A stretch of DNA of 25,825 bases, from positions 1-25,825 of the forward strand of contig JALWZI010000055.1 in the NCBI GenBank assembly GCA_027002755.1, written 5' to 3'. A program made the translations under genes and the position numbers. The stretch comes from Campylobacteraceae bacterium (lineage in GTDB: Bacteria > Campylobacterota > Campylobacteria > Campylobacterales > Sulfurovaceae). Positions 8,393-15,822 of this stretch are shown piece after piece. The notes under the pieces were generated by a model. It had not been told where the DNA came from and ran no database searches. It saw only the letters and a list, made by a program, of their open reading frames with translations. How positions within the stretch are numbered: the first letter of the stretch is position 1; each line of letters begins with the position of its first letter.

Positions 8393-11389
8393 ATGGAACC
8401 CTCAAGACTCTTTGAATACCTGAAAAAAACCTCCGCCAAGGAGCGGGCCGATCTTGTTGTCGTCCGTGATGACAAAAGCGCTGAACAGGCGGCGACCGTA
8501 GCCCGTTTCCAGGGCATTCGCCCCTTTATACTTCCTCAGCTTCGGGTCAGCCCCGGCGAGGATCTTCGCAGCTACGGACCCGAGATTCAGGAGCTTTTCA
8601 CTCAGCTTTCAAGCTATTACCGTTACCGAGAAGAGAAGCTTCTCATCGCTCCGCTTCATACGCTCAGCCTCCCGCTGCCCAAAGCGGAGTGCTTCGATAC
8701 CCGGATGCTGGAGTTCGGCGACAAGCTCGATCTAACGCAGTTCAAAGATCTCCACTATCGCTGGGGCTACCACTTCGTCGATCTGGTCAGCGAAGCGGGG
8801 GAGGTCTCGGTGCGGGGGGATATCGTGGACCTCTTCAGTCCCGGGATGGAACACCCCTGGCGGATCAGCCTCTTCGACGACGAGATCGAAAGTATCCACC
8901 CCTTCGATCCCGACACCCAGAAGCGCCGGGGGGACGAGGAGCTGGAGAGCGTGACGCTGCGGCCCGCCTTTCTGGCTCTTAGCGAAGAACAATTCAACGC
9001 TCTAAAATCCCGGGTGGAGTCCAGCCCCTGGGAGAGTTTCGTCAAAGATATCGACTCTTTGGGTCTCTGGCATCTGGAGGAGCTGGGGGTCGATCTATTG
9101 AGCGAACTTCGCAGCGTGGCTGCCGAGGATCTGAGCGAAGATCTGGACGAACTCTACAGCCTCAACAAGCCCCTGATCCCCCGGGAGAGCTATCCGGCTA
9201 CCACACTGCCCCAAGCCGGGAAGTGGCGGGATCTGGAAGTAGCCGACCCCAACAAACTCATCGAAACCCACCGGGACAAACGCATCACCGTCATCGCCCG
9301 CAGCGAATCCCTGGTGCGGGGGAGTCAGCTGGTCGATCTGGAGCGGCTCAACTTCGTCTATCAGGAGGGGATCCTCAACCTTCTGGGCCCCGACGAGCTG
9401 ATCCTCTCGCTCAACAAGCCGGTCAAACGGCGCCGCGTCAAGCGCCCCAGCCTGGTGCTGGACGAGATGCGTCCCGGCGAATACGTGGTCCACGAAACCC
9501 ACGGAGTGGGGATCTTCAAAGGGATCGAAAAGCGCGAAGTCCTGGGGGCGACCCGGGAGTTTGTGGTGATGCAGTATCAGGGCGAGGATACCCTGCTGGT
9601 GCCAGTGGAGAACCTGGAGGTGATCGACCGCTATGTGGCAGACAGCGGAACGCTGCCGGTACTGGACCGCCTGGGCAAAGCCAGCTTCAAACGTCTCAAA
9701 GGCAAGGTGCGGGAGAAGCTCTTCGCCATCGCTTCCCAGATTATCAACATCTCTGCACAGCGGATGCTCCAAAAGGGGATCCCCCTGCGGGTCGATCCGG
9801 CGGAGCACGCTCTTTTTCTCTCCCAGGCGGGTTTTGAGCATACTGAGGATCAGATGGAGGCGATCCGGCAGATCATGGAGGAGCTTGCCAGCGGCCGGAT
9901 GATGGATCGGCTGCTCAGCGCGGATGTGGGCTTCGGCAAGACCGAGGTGGCGATGAACGCCATCTTCGCCGCGGTGCGCAGCGGCTACCAGGCGATGATG
10001 GTGGTTCCCACGACACTGCTGAGTGCCCAGCACTTCCGAAGTCTCAAGGAGCGCTTCGCCCCCTGGGAGATTGAGGTGGCCCAGCTTGACCGCTACACCA
10101 CGCCCAAAAACAAACGGGAGATCCTGCGCCGCCTGGAGACGGGGGAGCTGCAGGTCGTGGTGGGCACCCATGCCCTGCTGGGGGCTAAGTTCAAAAACCT
10201 GGCCCTGGTGGTCGTCGACGAAGAGCACAAATTCGGCGTCAAACAGAAAGAGGCGCTCAAAGAGATGGCGGTCAATGTTCATCTCCTCTCGATGTCCGCT
10301 ACTCCGATCCCGAGATCGCTCAACATGGCGCTTTCGAAGATCAAGAGTTTCAGCGAGATCCTCACGCCGCCGACGGAGCGGGTGGGGGTACGCACCTTTG
10401 TGAAGAGTTTCGATAAGGCCGTCGTCAAGGAGGCGATCCTGCGGGAGCGCCGCCGGAACGGGCAGACCTTCTACGTCTACAACTCCATCGCCGGGATCGA
10501 GGAGAAAGCGCGGCAGCTAAAAGAGCTGATTCCCGATCTGCGCATGACGGTGCTCCACTCCAAGATCAGCGCCGCGGCGACCGAAAAGGAGATGATGAAA
10601 TTCGAAGCGGGGGAGTACGACCTGCTGCTTTCCACCACCATCGTCGAGTCGGGGATCCATCTGCCCAACGCCAACACGATGATCGTCGACGGGGCCGAAA
10701 ACTTCGGCATCGCCGATCTGCATCAGCTCCGGGGCCGGGTGGGCCGGGGCGGCCGGGAGGGCTACTGTTATTTGCTCGTCGAAGAGAAGGAGCATCTGCC
10801 CGAGAATGCTTGCCGACGCCTCCTGGCCCTGGAGAGCCATTCGGAGCTGGGCAGCGGGGCGGTTCTGGCCTTTCACGATCTGGAGATCCGGGGCGGAGGC
10901 AATCTCATCGGCGAAGCCCAGTCGGGCCACATCAAACAGATCGGCTACAGCCTCTATCTGCGGATGCTCGAAGACGCCATCCGGGAGCTCAGCGGCCAGA
11001 AGGAACAGGCGGAGCGGGGCGTGGATATCAAACTCCAGGTCGATGCCTATCTCAGCGACGAACTCATCGGCGAAGACCGCCTCCGCCTGGAGCTCTACCG
11101 CCGCCTGGCTCAGGCCGAGAGTGTGGCGGAGGTCTATGAGATCGAAGAGGAGATCGCCGATCGCTTCGGCAAGCCCGATACCGTCACCCGTCAATTCATC
11201 GAGATGATGGCCATCAAAGTCCTGGCCAGAGAGCGGGATATCAGCAAAGTCTCCAGTTACGACGAGCGGGTCTTCTTCGAATTCCACGACGGCCGGGACC
11301 GTGTGATCCTCAAGGCCCCCAGCAAAGACGACGACGATATCCTGGCGACGGCCATGGGTTATCTCCGGGCGGAGAAGGCTTCAAGCTAG
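8393..11389 (+). CDS. mfd: Transcription-repair coupling factor Mfd
   Basis: ATP-dependent translocase that removes RNA polymerase stalled at DNA lesions and recruits UvrA. It has 998 residues, in the range I expect for this phylum. Domains in order: UvrB-like N-terminal module; CarD-like RNA polymerase interaction domain from about residue 355 (GEYVVHETHGVGIFKGI); superfamily 2 helicase lobes with Walker A GFGKT at 513-517, DEEH at 609-612, motif III SATPIPRSL, and motifs V/VI in TTIVESGIHLPNANTMIVD and LHQLRGRVGR; C-terminal TRCF domain. The ATG at 8393 is used; AGGA lies too close to be an ideal Shine-Dalgarno, while AAAGG further upstream is rather far, so initiation may be weak. Neighbourhood near folC resembles Campylobacter. 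Confidence 0.98.
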   Translation: MEPSRLFEYLKKTSAKERADLVVVRDDKSAEQAATVARFQGIRPFILPQLRVSPGEDLRSYGPEIQELFTQLSSYYRYREEKLLIAPLHTLSLPLPKAECFDTRMLEFGDKLDLTQFKDLHYRWGYHFVDLVSEAGEVSVRGDIVDLFSPGMEHPWRISLFDDEIESIHPFDPDTQKRRGDEELESVTLRPAFLALSEEQFNALKSRVESSPWESFVKDIDSLGLWHLEELGVDLLSELRSVAAEDLSEDLDELYSLNKPLIPRESYPATTLPQAGKWRDLEVADPNKLIETHRDKRITVIARSESLVRGSQLVDLERLNFVYQEGILNLLGPDELILSLNKPVKRRRVKRPSLVLDEMRPGEYVVHETHGVGIFKGIEKREVLGATREFVVMQYQGEDTLLVPVENLEVIDRYVADSGTLPVLDRLGKASFKRLKGKVREKLFAIASQIINISAQRMLQKGIPLRVDPAEHALFLSQAGFEHTEDQMEAIRQIMEELASGRMMDRLLSADVGFGKTEVAMNAIFAAVRSGYQAMMVVPTTLLSAQHFRSLKERFAPWEIEVAQLDRYTTPKNKREILRRLETGELQVVVGTHALLGAKFKNLALVVVDEEHKFGVKQKEALKEMAVNVHLLSMSATPIPRSLNMALSKIKSFSEILTPPTERVGVRTFVKSFDKAVVKEAILRERRRNGQTFYVYNSIAGIEEKARQLKELIPDLRMTVLHSKISAAATEKEMMKFEAGEYDLLLSTTIVESGIHLPNANTMIVDGAENFGIADLHQLRGRVGRGGREGYCYLLVEEKEHLPENACRRLLALESHSELGSGAVLAFHDLEIRGGGNLIGEAQSGHIKQIGYSLYLRMLEDAIRELSGQKEQAERGVDIKLQVDAYLSDELIGEDRLRLELYRRLAQAESVAEVYEIEEEIADRFGKPDTVTRQFIEMMAIKVLARERDISKVSSYDERVFFEFHDGRDRVILKAPSKDDDDILATAMGYLRAEKASS

Positions 11390-11530
11390 TCCTGCAAAAA
11401 TCTACTTTATCTATGAATAAAGTTGCCGCATCAAAGTTTGAGATAGTTACATGGTGCGGTGAGAATATTAATCCTTAGTTAAACTCCCTCAAGTAGAATC
11501 CTGATAACAATAAATTTTTAGGAGTCTTGT
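11390..11530 (+). promoter_or_regulatory. mfd-moxR intergenic region with inverted repeats and candidate promoter
   Basis: This 141-base AT-rich gap holds three small inverted repeats: ACTTTAT/ATAAAGT at 11404-11423, TCAAAGTTTGA at 11431-11441, and CCGCA (11426-11430) pairing with TGCGG (11455-11459) around it. None is followed by a T-tract, so a terminator is not clear. A possible -10 box TAGAAT lies at 11494-11499, about 30 bases before the moxR start, followed by the strong TAGGAG Shine-Dalgarno. This is the likely promoter region of the moxR/bat cluster. Confidence 0.4.
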
Positions 11531-12475
11531 GTGGAGACGATCAACAGAATCAGAAACGAGGTCCACAAGGTCGTGGTCGGCCAGGAGAAGATGGTCGAAG
11601 CGCTCCTGACCGGCTTGCTGACCCGGGGGCATATTCTCCTGGAGGGGGTGCCGGGTCTGGCCAAGACCACCACGGTCAATGCGCTGGCCAAAACCCTGGG
11701 CCTGACCTTCAAACGAGTGCAGTTTACCCCCGACCTGCTCCCCAGTGACATCATCGGCACCGAGATCTACGATCCCACCAACAACACCTTCAAGATCAAA
11801 AAAGGTCCCGTCTTTACCAACCTGCTCCTGGCGGACGAGATCAACCGGGCCCCGGCCAAGGTCCAGTCGGCCCTGCTGGAGGTGATGCAGGAACGCCAGG
11901 TCACCATCGGGGACGAGACCTTCAAGATCTCGCTGCCTTTCCTGGTCATGGCGACCCAGAACCCGGTGGAACAGGAGGGGGCCTACGAGCTGCCCGAAGC
12001 CCAGCTGGACCGCTTCATGATGAAGGTGGTCGTGGGCTACAACACCCGGGAAGAGGAGCTGGAGATCGCCCGCCGAGTCGCCAATAACGCTTTCGAAGCG
12101 ATCGAGCAGGTGGCCACCATCGAGGATCTGGACCGTCTGCGTCGGGAGGCGATGCAGGTGCATATGGACGAAGAGATCGAAAAGTACATCGTGGAGCTGG
12201 TCTTCGCCACCCGGGAGCCGGAGAAGTACGGCCTGGAGAAGATCAAACCCTACATCGAGTTCGGCGCCTCGCCGCGGGCCAGTATCGATATGTACAAAGC
12301 CGCCCGGGCCGTCGCCTACCTCAAGGGACAGGATTTTGTCTCCCCCATCGAGATCGCCTACATCGCCAAAGAGGTGCTCCGTCACCGGATCATCCTCAGC
12401 TACGAGGCCCAGGCGGAGGAGATCAGCCAGGATTGGATCATCGAGCAAGTCCTGGCAGCAGTACCGATCCCGTAG
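11531..12475 (+). CDS. MoxR family AAA+ ATPase, first gene of the bat cluster
   Basis: A 314-residue MoxR-type AAA+ ATPase, thought to act as a chaperone or metal-insertion helper for von Willebrand A proteins encoded beside it. Walker A GVPGLAKT at 39-46, Walker B LLADEINRAPAKVQ from about 99, sensor stretch ATQNPVEQEGAYELPEAQLDRF, and a C-terminal lid domain (GASPRASIDMYKAARAVA). The start is GTG at 11531, six bases after GGAG. Downstream come a DUF58 gene, batA, batB, a TPR gene and batD, the classic MoxR/Bat order linked to aerotolerance or envelope stress in other bacteria. The stop codon lies inside a small hairpin and a repeat-filled 198-base gap follows, so expression of the following genes may be partly uncoupled. 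Confidence 0.95.
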   Translation: METINRIRNEVHKVVVGQEKMVEALLTGLLTRGHILLEGVPGLAKTTTVNALAKTLGLTFKRVQFTPDLLPSDIIGTEIYDPTNNTFKIKKGPVFTNLLLADEINRAPAKVQSALLEVMQERQVTIGDETFKISLPFLVMATQNPVEQEGAYELPEAQLDRFMMKVVVGYNTREEELEIARRVANNAFEAIEQVATIEDLDRLRREAMQVHMDEEIEKYIVELVFATREPEKYGLEKIKPYIEFGASPRASIDMYKAARAVAYLKGQDFVSPIEIAYIAKEVLRHRIILSYEAQAEEISQDWIIEQVLAAVPIP

Positions 12476-12480
12476 ATCGG
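12464..12480 (+). repeat. Hairpin spanning the moxR stop codon
   Basis: CCGATC, loop CCGTA, GATCGG: a 6-bp perfect stem whose loop and second arm contain the moxR TAG stop. No T-tract follows, so it is a weak candidate terminator or mRNA-stabilising structure. Confidence 0.5.
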
Positions 12481-12484
12481 CACT

Positions 12485-12533
12485 GCCGAGTGAGGAATGA
12501 GGAATGAGGAATTAGGAGTGAGGAGTGACGGAT
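12485..12533 (+). repeat. Heptamer array GAGGAAT-type, seven units
   Basis: In one continuous 7-base phase: GCCGAGT, GAGGAAT three times, TAGGAGT, GAGGAGT, GACGGAT. The centre is exact and the ends are decayed. It is purine-rich on the plus strand and forms the left arm of the element between moxR and the DUF58 gene. Its units are the reverse complements, after rotation, of those in lptE (6551-6580) and folC (7313-7340). Confidence 0.9.
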
Positions 12534-12534
12534 T

Positions 12535-12551
12535 GCGTTTTTGCAAAACGC
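12535..12551 (+). repeat. Short perfect hairpin next to heptamer array
   Basis: GCGTTTT, loop TGC, AAAACGC: a 7-bp perfect stem with a 3-base loop, the same geometry as at 6524-6540. It directly follows the GAGGAAT array. About 70 bases of AT-rich sequence with no recognised content (12552-12620) separate it from the right array. Confidence 0.85.
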
Positions 12552-12620
12552 CTATTATTTTTGAAAAAGAGGTATTTATTCGTGAACAGTAAAATAATTT
12601 TCGTAGAAAATTTTTCAATA

Positions 12621-12652
12621 ACTACTCACTACTCACTACTCACTACTCACTC
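12621..12652 (+). repeat. Heptamer array (ACTACTC)x4
   Basis: Four perfect copies of ACTACTC plus a partial ACTC. The reverse complement GAGTAGT differs by one base from GAGGAGT in the left array, so the two arms form an imperfect long inverted repeat around the AT-rich core. It ends directly at the hairpin covering the DUF58 start site. Confidence 0.95.
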
Positions 12653-12676
12653 GTATTTCCGGGAGGAAATACGATG
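12652..12676 (+). promoter_or_regulatory. Hairpin enclosing the ribosome binding site of the DUF58 gene
   Basis: CGTATTTCC (12652-12660), loop GGGA (12661-12664), GGAAATACG (12665-12673): a 9-bp perfect stem immediately followed by the ATG at 12674. The Shine-Dalgarno GGGAGG is split between loop and stem, so folding in the mRNA should limit ribosome access. This could set a low or regulated translation level, for example temperature- or protein-dependent. The structure is read directly; its function is inferred. Confidence 0.7.
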
Positions 12677-13501
12677 AATATCGTCGCCAAAAAGATCACC
12701 CTCAAGACCCGCAAGCAGGTCTTCGGCGAGATGCTGGGGAACAACGCTTCTCTGTTTCAGGGGGAGGGGTTCGAGTTCGCCGAGCTGCGGGAGTATATCT
12801 ACGGTGACGATGTCCGCAAGATCGACTGGAAGACCACTGCGAAGCTGCGCAAACCCTACGTCAAGATCTACCACGAAGAGCGGGAGCTCAATGTGGTGGT
12901 CTCCACGATGCTCAGCGGTTCGACCTGGTTCGGGACGCAGCGTCCCAAGAGCGAATACATGGCCGAGCTGCTGGCGGTCCTGGGTTTTTCGGCGGTGAAA
13001 AACAGCGATCTCTTTACCCATCTGCTCTATGCCGACCGGCTCTACCGGATGAGCCGCCCCTCCAAGAAGCTCTTTTCCGTCACCAAGGAGCTGGAGGAGG
13101 CGCTGGCCTTCGATCCCCTGGGCAAAGAGGCGGATTATGCCGGCTGGAGCGATACCCTCTATCGGCGTGTGAAGAAGAAGTCCCTGATGTTCCTGATCGG
13201 GGATTTCGTGGGAGAGGTGGACCTGCGGCTCCTGAGCCGTAAACACGACCTCTTCGTCATCATCGTCCGGGACCGTTTCGAAGAGCACCCCAGATCCCTG
13301 GGCTATCTCCGCCTCGTCGATCCCGAAAGCGGCGAGAGCTTCGAGGGGGATATCAATGAGGGGGTCATGGCCGAATACCGCAAAGCGATGGTGGCCAATG
13401 ACCGCCGCCTCTATCGGCATCTGCGGAAAAACGGGATCCGCTACGTCAAACTCTATACCGACGAAGACCCCTTCGCCAAACTGATCAAGAGGATGCGATG
13501 A
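12674..13501 (+). CDS. DUF58 domain protein of the moxR/bat cluster
   Basis: A 275-residue soluble protein with the DUF58 signature GEGFEFAELREYIYGDDVRKIDWKTTAK (in part) followed by PYVKIYHEERELNVVV, residues about 33-75. The remainder resembles a von Willebrand A-like fold, which DUF58 proteins often show, although the expected acidic DxSxS metal motif is replaced by STMLSGST, so metal binding may be lost. No signal peptide or membrane segment is seen. It is the usual partner gene of MoxR ATPases; the molecular role is unclear. Start ATG 12674 has an ideal Shine-Dalgarno GGGAGG, but this lies in a hairpin. Its end overlaps the next gene by four bases (ATGA), suggesting coupled translation. 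Confidence 0.93.
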   Translation: MNIVAKKITLKTRKQVFGEMLGNNASLFQGEGFEFAELREYIYGDDVRKIDWKTTAKLRKPYVKIYHEERELNVVVSTMLSGSTWFGTQRPKSEYMAELLAVLGFSAVKNSDLFTHLLYADRLYRMSRPSKKLFSVTKELEEALAFDPLGKEADYAGWSDTLYRRVKKKSLMFLIGDFVGEVDLRLLSRKHDLFVIIVRDRFEEHPRSLGYLRLVDPESGESFEGDINEGVMAEYRKAMVANDRRLYRHLRKNGIRYVKLYTDEDPFAKLIKRMR

Positions 13502-13911
13502 GACCCGAGAACAATATGACGCTGCCGCCCATCAAAGATATCAAGCCGATGGTGCAGATCCCCGACCACAGCCTCTGGCTCTACTGGGGAGTGATCGCTC
13601 TGGGGGTTCTGATCCTTGCCGGAGCGGTGTTTCTGCTGATCCGCTGGATCCTGGCCCATCGGCACGTCAATCGGGCCAAGCAGTATCTTGAAGCGCTGCA
13701 CCGCGTCGACTGGAGTGATCCCAAGAAGGCAGCCTACACCATCACCCGCTACGGACGGCTGTTGGCGACGGACGAGCGGCGTAAAGAGCTTTTCAGCCAG
13801 CTTCTACCGCTGTTGGAGCGCTACAAATACCGCAAAGAGGTCGGTCCCGTGGACGAAGAGACCCGGCGCCGCTTCGAACTCTACAGGCAGGTCTGCGATG
13901 AGTCGGTTTAG
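13498..13911 (+). CDS. Small single-pass membrane protein of the bat cluster (DUF4381-like position)
   Basis: A 137-residue protein with a short N-terminal stretch rich in Pro, one transmembrane helix at about 27-50 (LWLYWGVIALGVLILAGAVFLLIRWIL), and a helical, charged cytoplasmic domain. Size, topology and the place between DUF58 and batA fit the DUF4381 proteins of moxR/bat clusters, but I assign this by context more than by clear motifs. It may be a small scaffold linking MoxR or the DUF58 protein to the membrane-bound Bat proteins. Overlaps at both ends (ATGA with DUF58, 14 bases with batA) argue for tight co-translation. Confidence 0.8.
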   Translation: MRPENNMTLPPIKDIKPMVQIPDHSLWLYWGVIALGVLILAGAVFLLIRWILAHRHVNRAKQYLEALHRVDWSDPKKAAYTITRYGRLLATDERRKELFSQLLPLLERYKYRKEVGPVDEETRRRFELYRQVCDESV

Positions 13912-14818
13912 TTTCGAACACCCCTGGGTGTTGGGGCTGATCCTTCTGTTTTGGATCTGTTCACGCCACTGCCCCGCCCGGACCCAGGCGATCTATTTCC
14001 CGCATGTCCGGCGGCTGCTCTCGGTCCATGCCCACAAGAGCCGCTGGCTGGAGATCCTCAAATGGATCGGTATCGTGGGCCTGCTGCTGGCCCTGGCTTC
14101 GCCGGTGCTGACCGACGAATACAAGCAGATCAACAAGCAGGGACGGGATATCATGCTGATCATCGACTCCAGCGACTCCATGCGACAGCGGGGCTTCGAC
14201 CCCACCGATCCTCTCAAGAGCAAGTTCGATGTGGTCAAGGAGGTCGTGAGCGATTTCATCGACAAACGCAAAAACGACCGGATCGGCCTGATCAACTTCG
14301 CCAGCGTCGCCTTTGTCGCTTCGCCCCTGACCTTCGAAAAGAAGTTCCTGCGTCAGATCCTGGCGATGCAGGAGCCGGGGATCGCCGGGAAACGCACCGC
14401 CATCAACGATGCACTGCTTCAAACCTACAATATTCTCAACAAGAGTGACGCCAAGACCAAGATCGCCATTCTGCTCACCGACGGGATCGACAATGCCAGC
14501 CGGATCAGCTTCGACGAGATCCGCCGCCTGATCAGTGACAGCGATGTGAAGCTCTACACCATCGGCATCGGAAGCTACCGGGATTTCGATGCGCCCTATC
14601 TCAAAGCGCTGGCCCAGGCGGGGCACGGGAAGTTCTTCGCCGCGAGCAATCGCCAGACCCTGCAGAAGATCTACGACGCCATCGACAAGTTGGAGACCAG
14701 CAAACTCAAGAGCAAAAAGATCGTCCAGCACGACTATCTCTATATCTATCCGCTCTTTGTTGCGATCCTGGCGATGCTCTTCTTTATCTATCTGCGTACC
14801 GCCAAGGGGGTGGAGTGA
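13898..14818 (+). CDS. batA: BatA, von Willebrand factor A domain membrane protein
   Basis: A 306-residue inner-membrane protein: N-terminal hydrophobic helix (FEHPWVLGLILLFWI), a second helix at about 50-66 (WIGIVGLLLALASPVL), a periplasmic or cytoplasmic von Willebrand A domain with the complete MIDAS start DSSDS in LIIDSSDSMRQ and LLTDGIDNASR, and a C-terminal helix (YLYIYPLFVAILAMLFFIYL). The start at 13898 has AGGCAGG upstream and overlaps the previous gene; the much longer open frame upstream is not coding. BatA and BatB are thought to form a complex important for envelope integrity or oxygen tolerance, as studied in Bacteroides. Confidence 0.93.
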   Translation: MSRFSFEHPWVLGLILLFWICSRHCPARTQAIYFPHVRRLLSVHAHKSRWLEILKWIGIVGLLLALASPVLTDEYKQINKQGRDIMLIIDSSDSMRQRGFDPTDPLKSKFDVVKEVVSDFIDKRKNDRIGLINFASVAFVASPLTFEKKFLRQILAMQEPGIAGKRTAINDALLQTYNILNKSDAKTKIAILLTDGIDNASRISFDEIRRLISDSDVKLYTIGIGSYRDFDAPYLKALAQAGHGKFFAASNRQTLQKIYDAIDKLETSKLKSKKIVQHDYLYIYPLFVAILAMLFFIYLRTAKGVE

Positions 14819-15822
14819 TGGAATTCGTCTATCCGCAGTTTTTTTGGGTGATGATCGTCCCTTTTGCCGTCTTCGTTTTCCTGGTGACCACCAACAAGGA
14901 CAAAGTGGCAAGGATCTTCGACGAGAAGGTCCTGGAGCGCCTCCGGGCCGACAGTGAGACCCTGCCAAACTCCCTGCGGAACCTGGTGCTCTTTGCTGCG
15001 GTCTTTCTGATGATCGTGGCGTTGGCCCGTCCGGTGATCGACCGGGGAGAGAAGGTGGTGCACCTGCAGGGGATCACCCTGCTGACGGCCCTGGATATCT
15101 CGGGCTCCATGCGCTCCAAGGATCGCTATCCCAATCGGCTGGAGTTCGCCAAGAGCAAGCTCAAACAGTTCTTGGACGCCCTGCCCGGCGACAAGGTCGG
15201 TGTGATGGCCTTCGCCCACAACGCCTTTGTCCTGGCCCCTTTCACCAGTGATGCGGCCACTCTCAAACAGATCGTCGACGGAGTCAACGAAGAGTATATC
15301 AATATGGCCTCCACGGATTTCCTTGCCCTTGCCGAAGAGGCAGGGAGGCTGCTCAGAGGGAAAAAGGAGAAGATCCTGGTGGTCTTCACCGACGGCGGGG
15401 ATCCGGAGTCGCTCAAAGGGCTTCAAAAAGCTCTGAAACAGGAGGGGATCACCCTCTATGCCGTGCTCATCGGAACGAAGAAGGGAGCACCGGTTCTGGA
15501 CCGCCGCGGCCGCCCCCTCAAGAAAAGGGACGGGACCATCGCCATCACCCAGCTTAACGAGGCCCTGGGAACTATCGCCCGCCAGAGCGGCGGCGATTAC
15601 GTGATCGCCGGATACGGCCGGGAGGATGTGGCCCGTCTGGCGCATAAGATCCGCCAGCGTTTTGCCGGGGAGAAACAGGGAACGATCCGGGTGAGGGAGC
15701 GGGTGGAGCTCTTCGTCTATCCCCTGGCGGGAGCAGTGTTGCTGCTGCTGATGGGGCTCAGCTCCATGCCCCGCAGCGGGGAAGGGTTCCGTCGCCGCTT
15801 CCGAAAGGAGAAGTCCGCATGA
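14818..15822 (+). CDS. batB: BatB, von Willebrand factor A domain membrane protein
   Basis: A 334-residue paralogue of BatA with the same layout: N-terminal helix (FFWVMIVPFAVFVFLV), second helix (LRNLVLFAAVFLMIVALARPVI), a von Willebrand A domain with intact MIDAS start DISGS in TALDISGSMRSKDRY and VFTDGGDPESL, and a C-terminal helix (LFVYPLAGAVLLLLMGL). Start ATG 14818 shares one base with the batA stop (TGATG) and has AAGGGGG eight bases upstream; the GTG at 14815 is an alternative. Its end overlaps the TPR gene by four bases. Confidence 0.93.
   Translation: MEFVYPQFFWVMIVPFAVFVFLVTTNKDKVARIFDEKVLERLRADSETLPNSLRNLVLFAAVFLMIVALARPVIDRGEKVVHLQGITLLTALDISGSMRSKDRYPNRLEFAKSKLKQFLDALPGDKVGVMAFAHNAFVLAPFTSDAATLKQIVDGVNEEYINMASTDFLALAEEAGRLLRGKKEKILVVFTDGGDPESLKGLQKALKQEGITLYAVLIGTKKGAPVLDRRGRPLKKRDGTIAITQLNEALGTIARQSGGDYVIAGYGREDVARLAHKIRQRFAGEKQGTIRVRERVELFVYPLAGAVLLLLMGLSSMPRSGEGFRRRFRKEKSA

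Noticed and set aside
9095-10282. 395-codon minus-strand open frame within mfd
   Set aside because: Antisense to the helicase domain of Mfd, with no domain of its own.
6447-12652. CRISPR array
   Set aside because: Units are 7 bases with no spacers; repeat length and spacing do not fit CRISPR.
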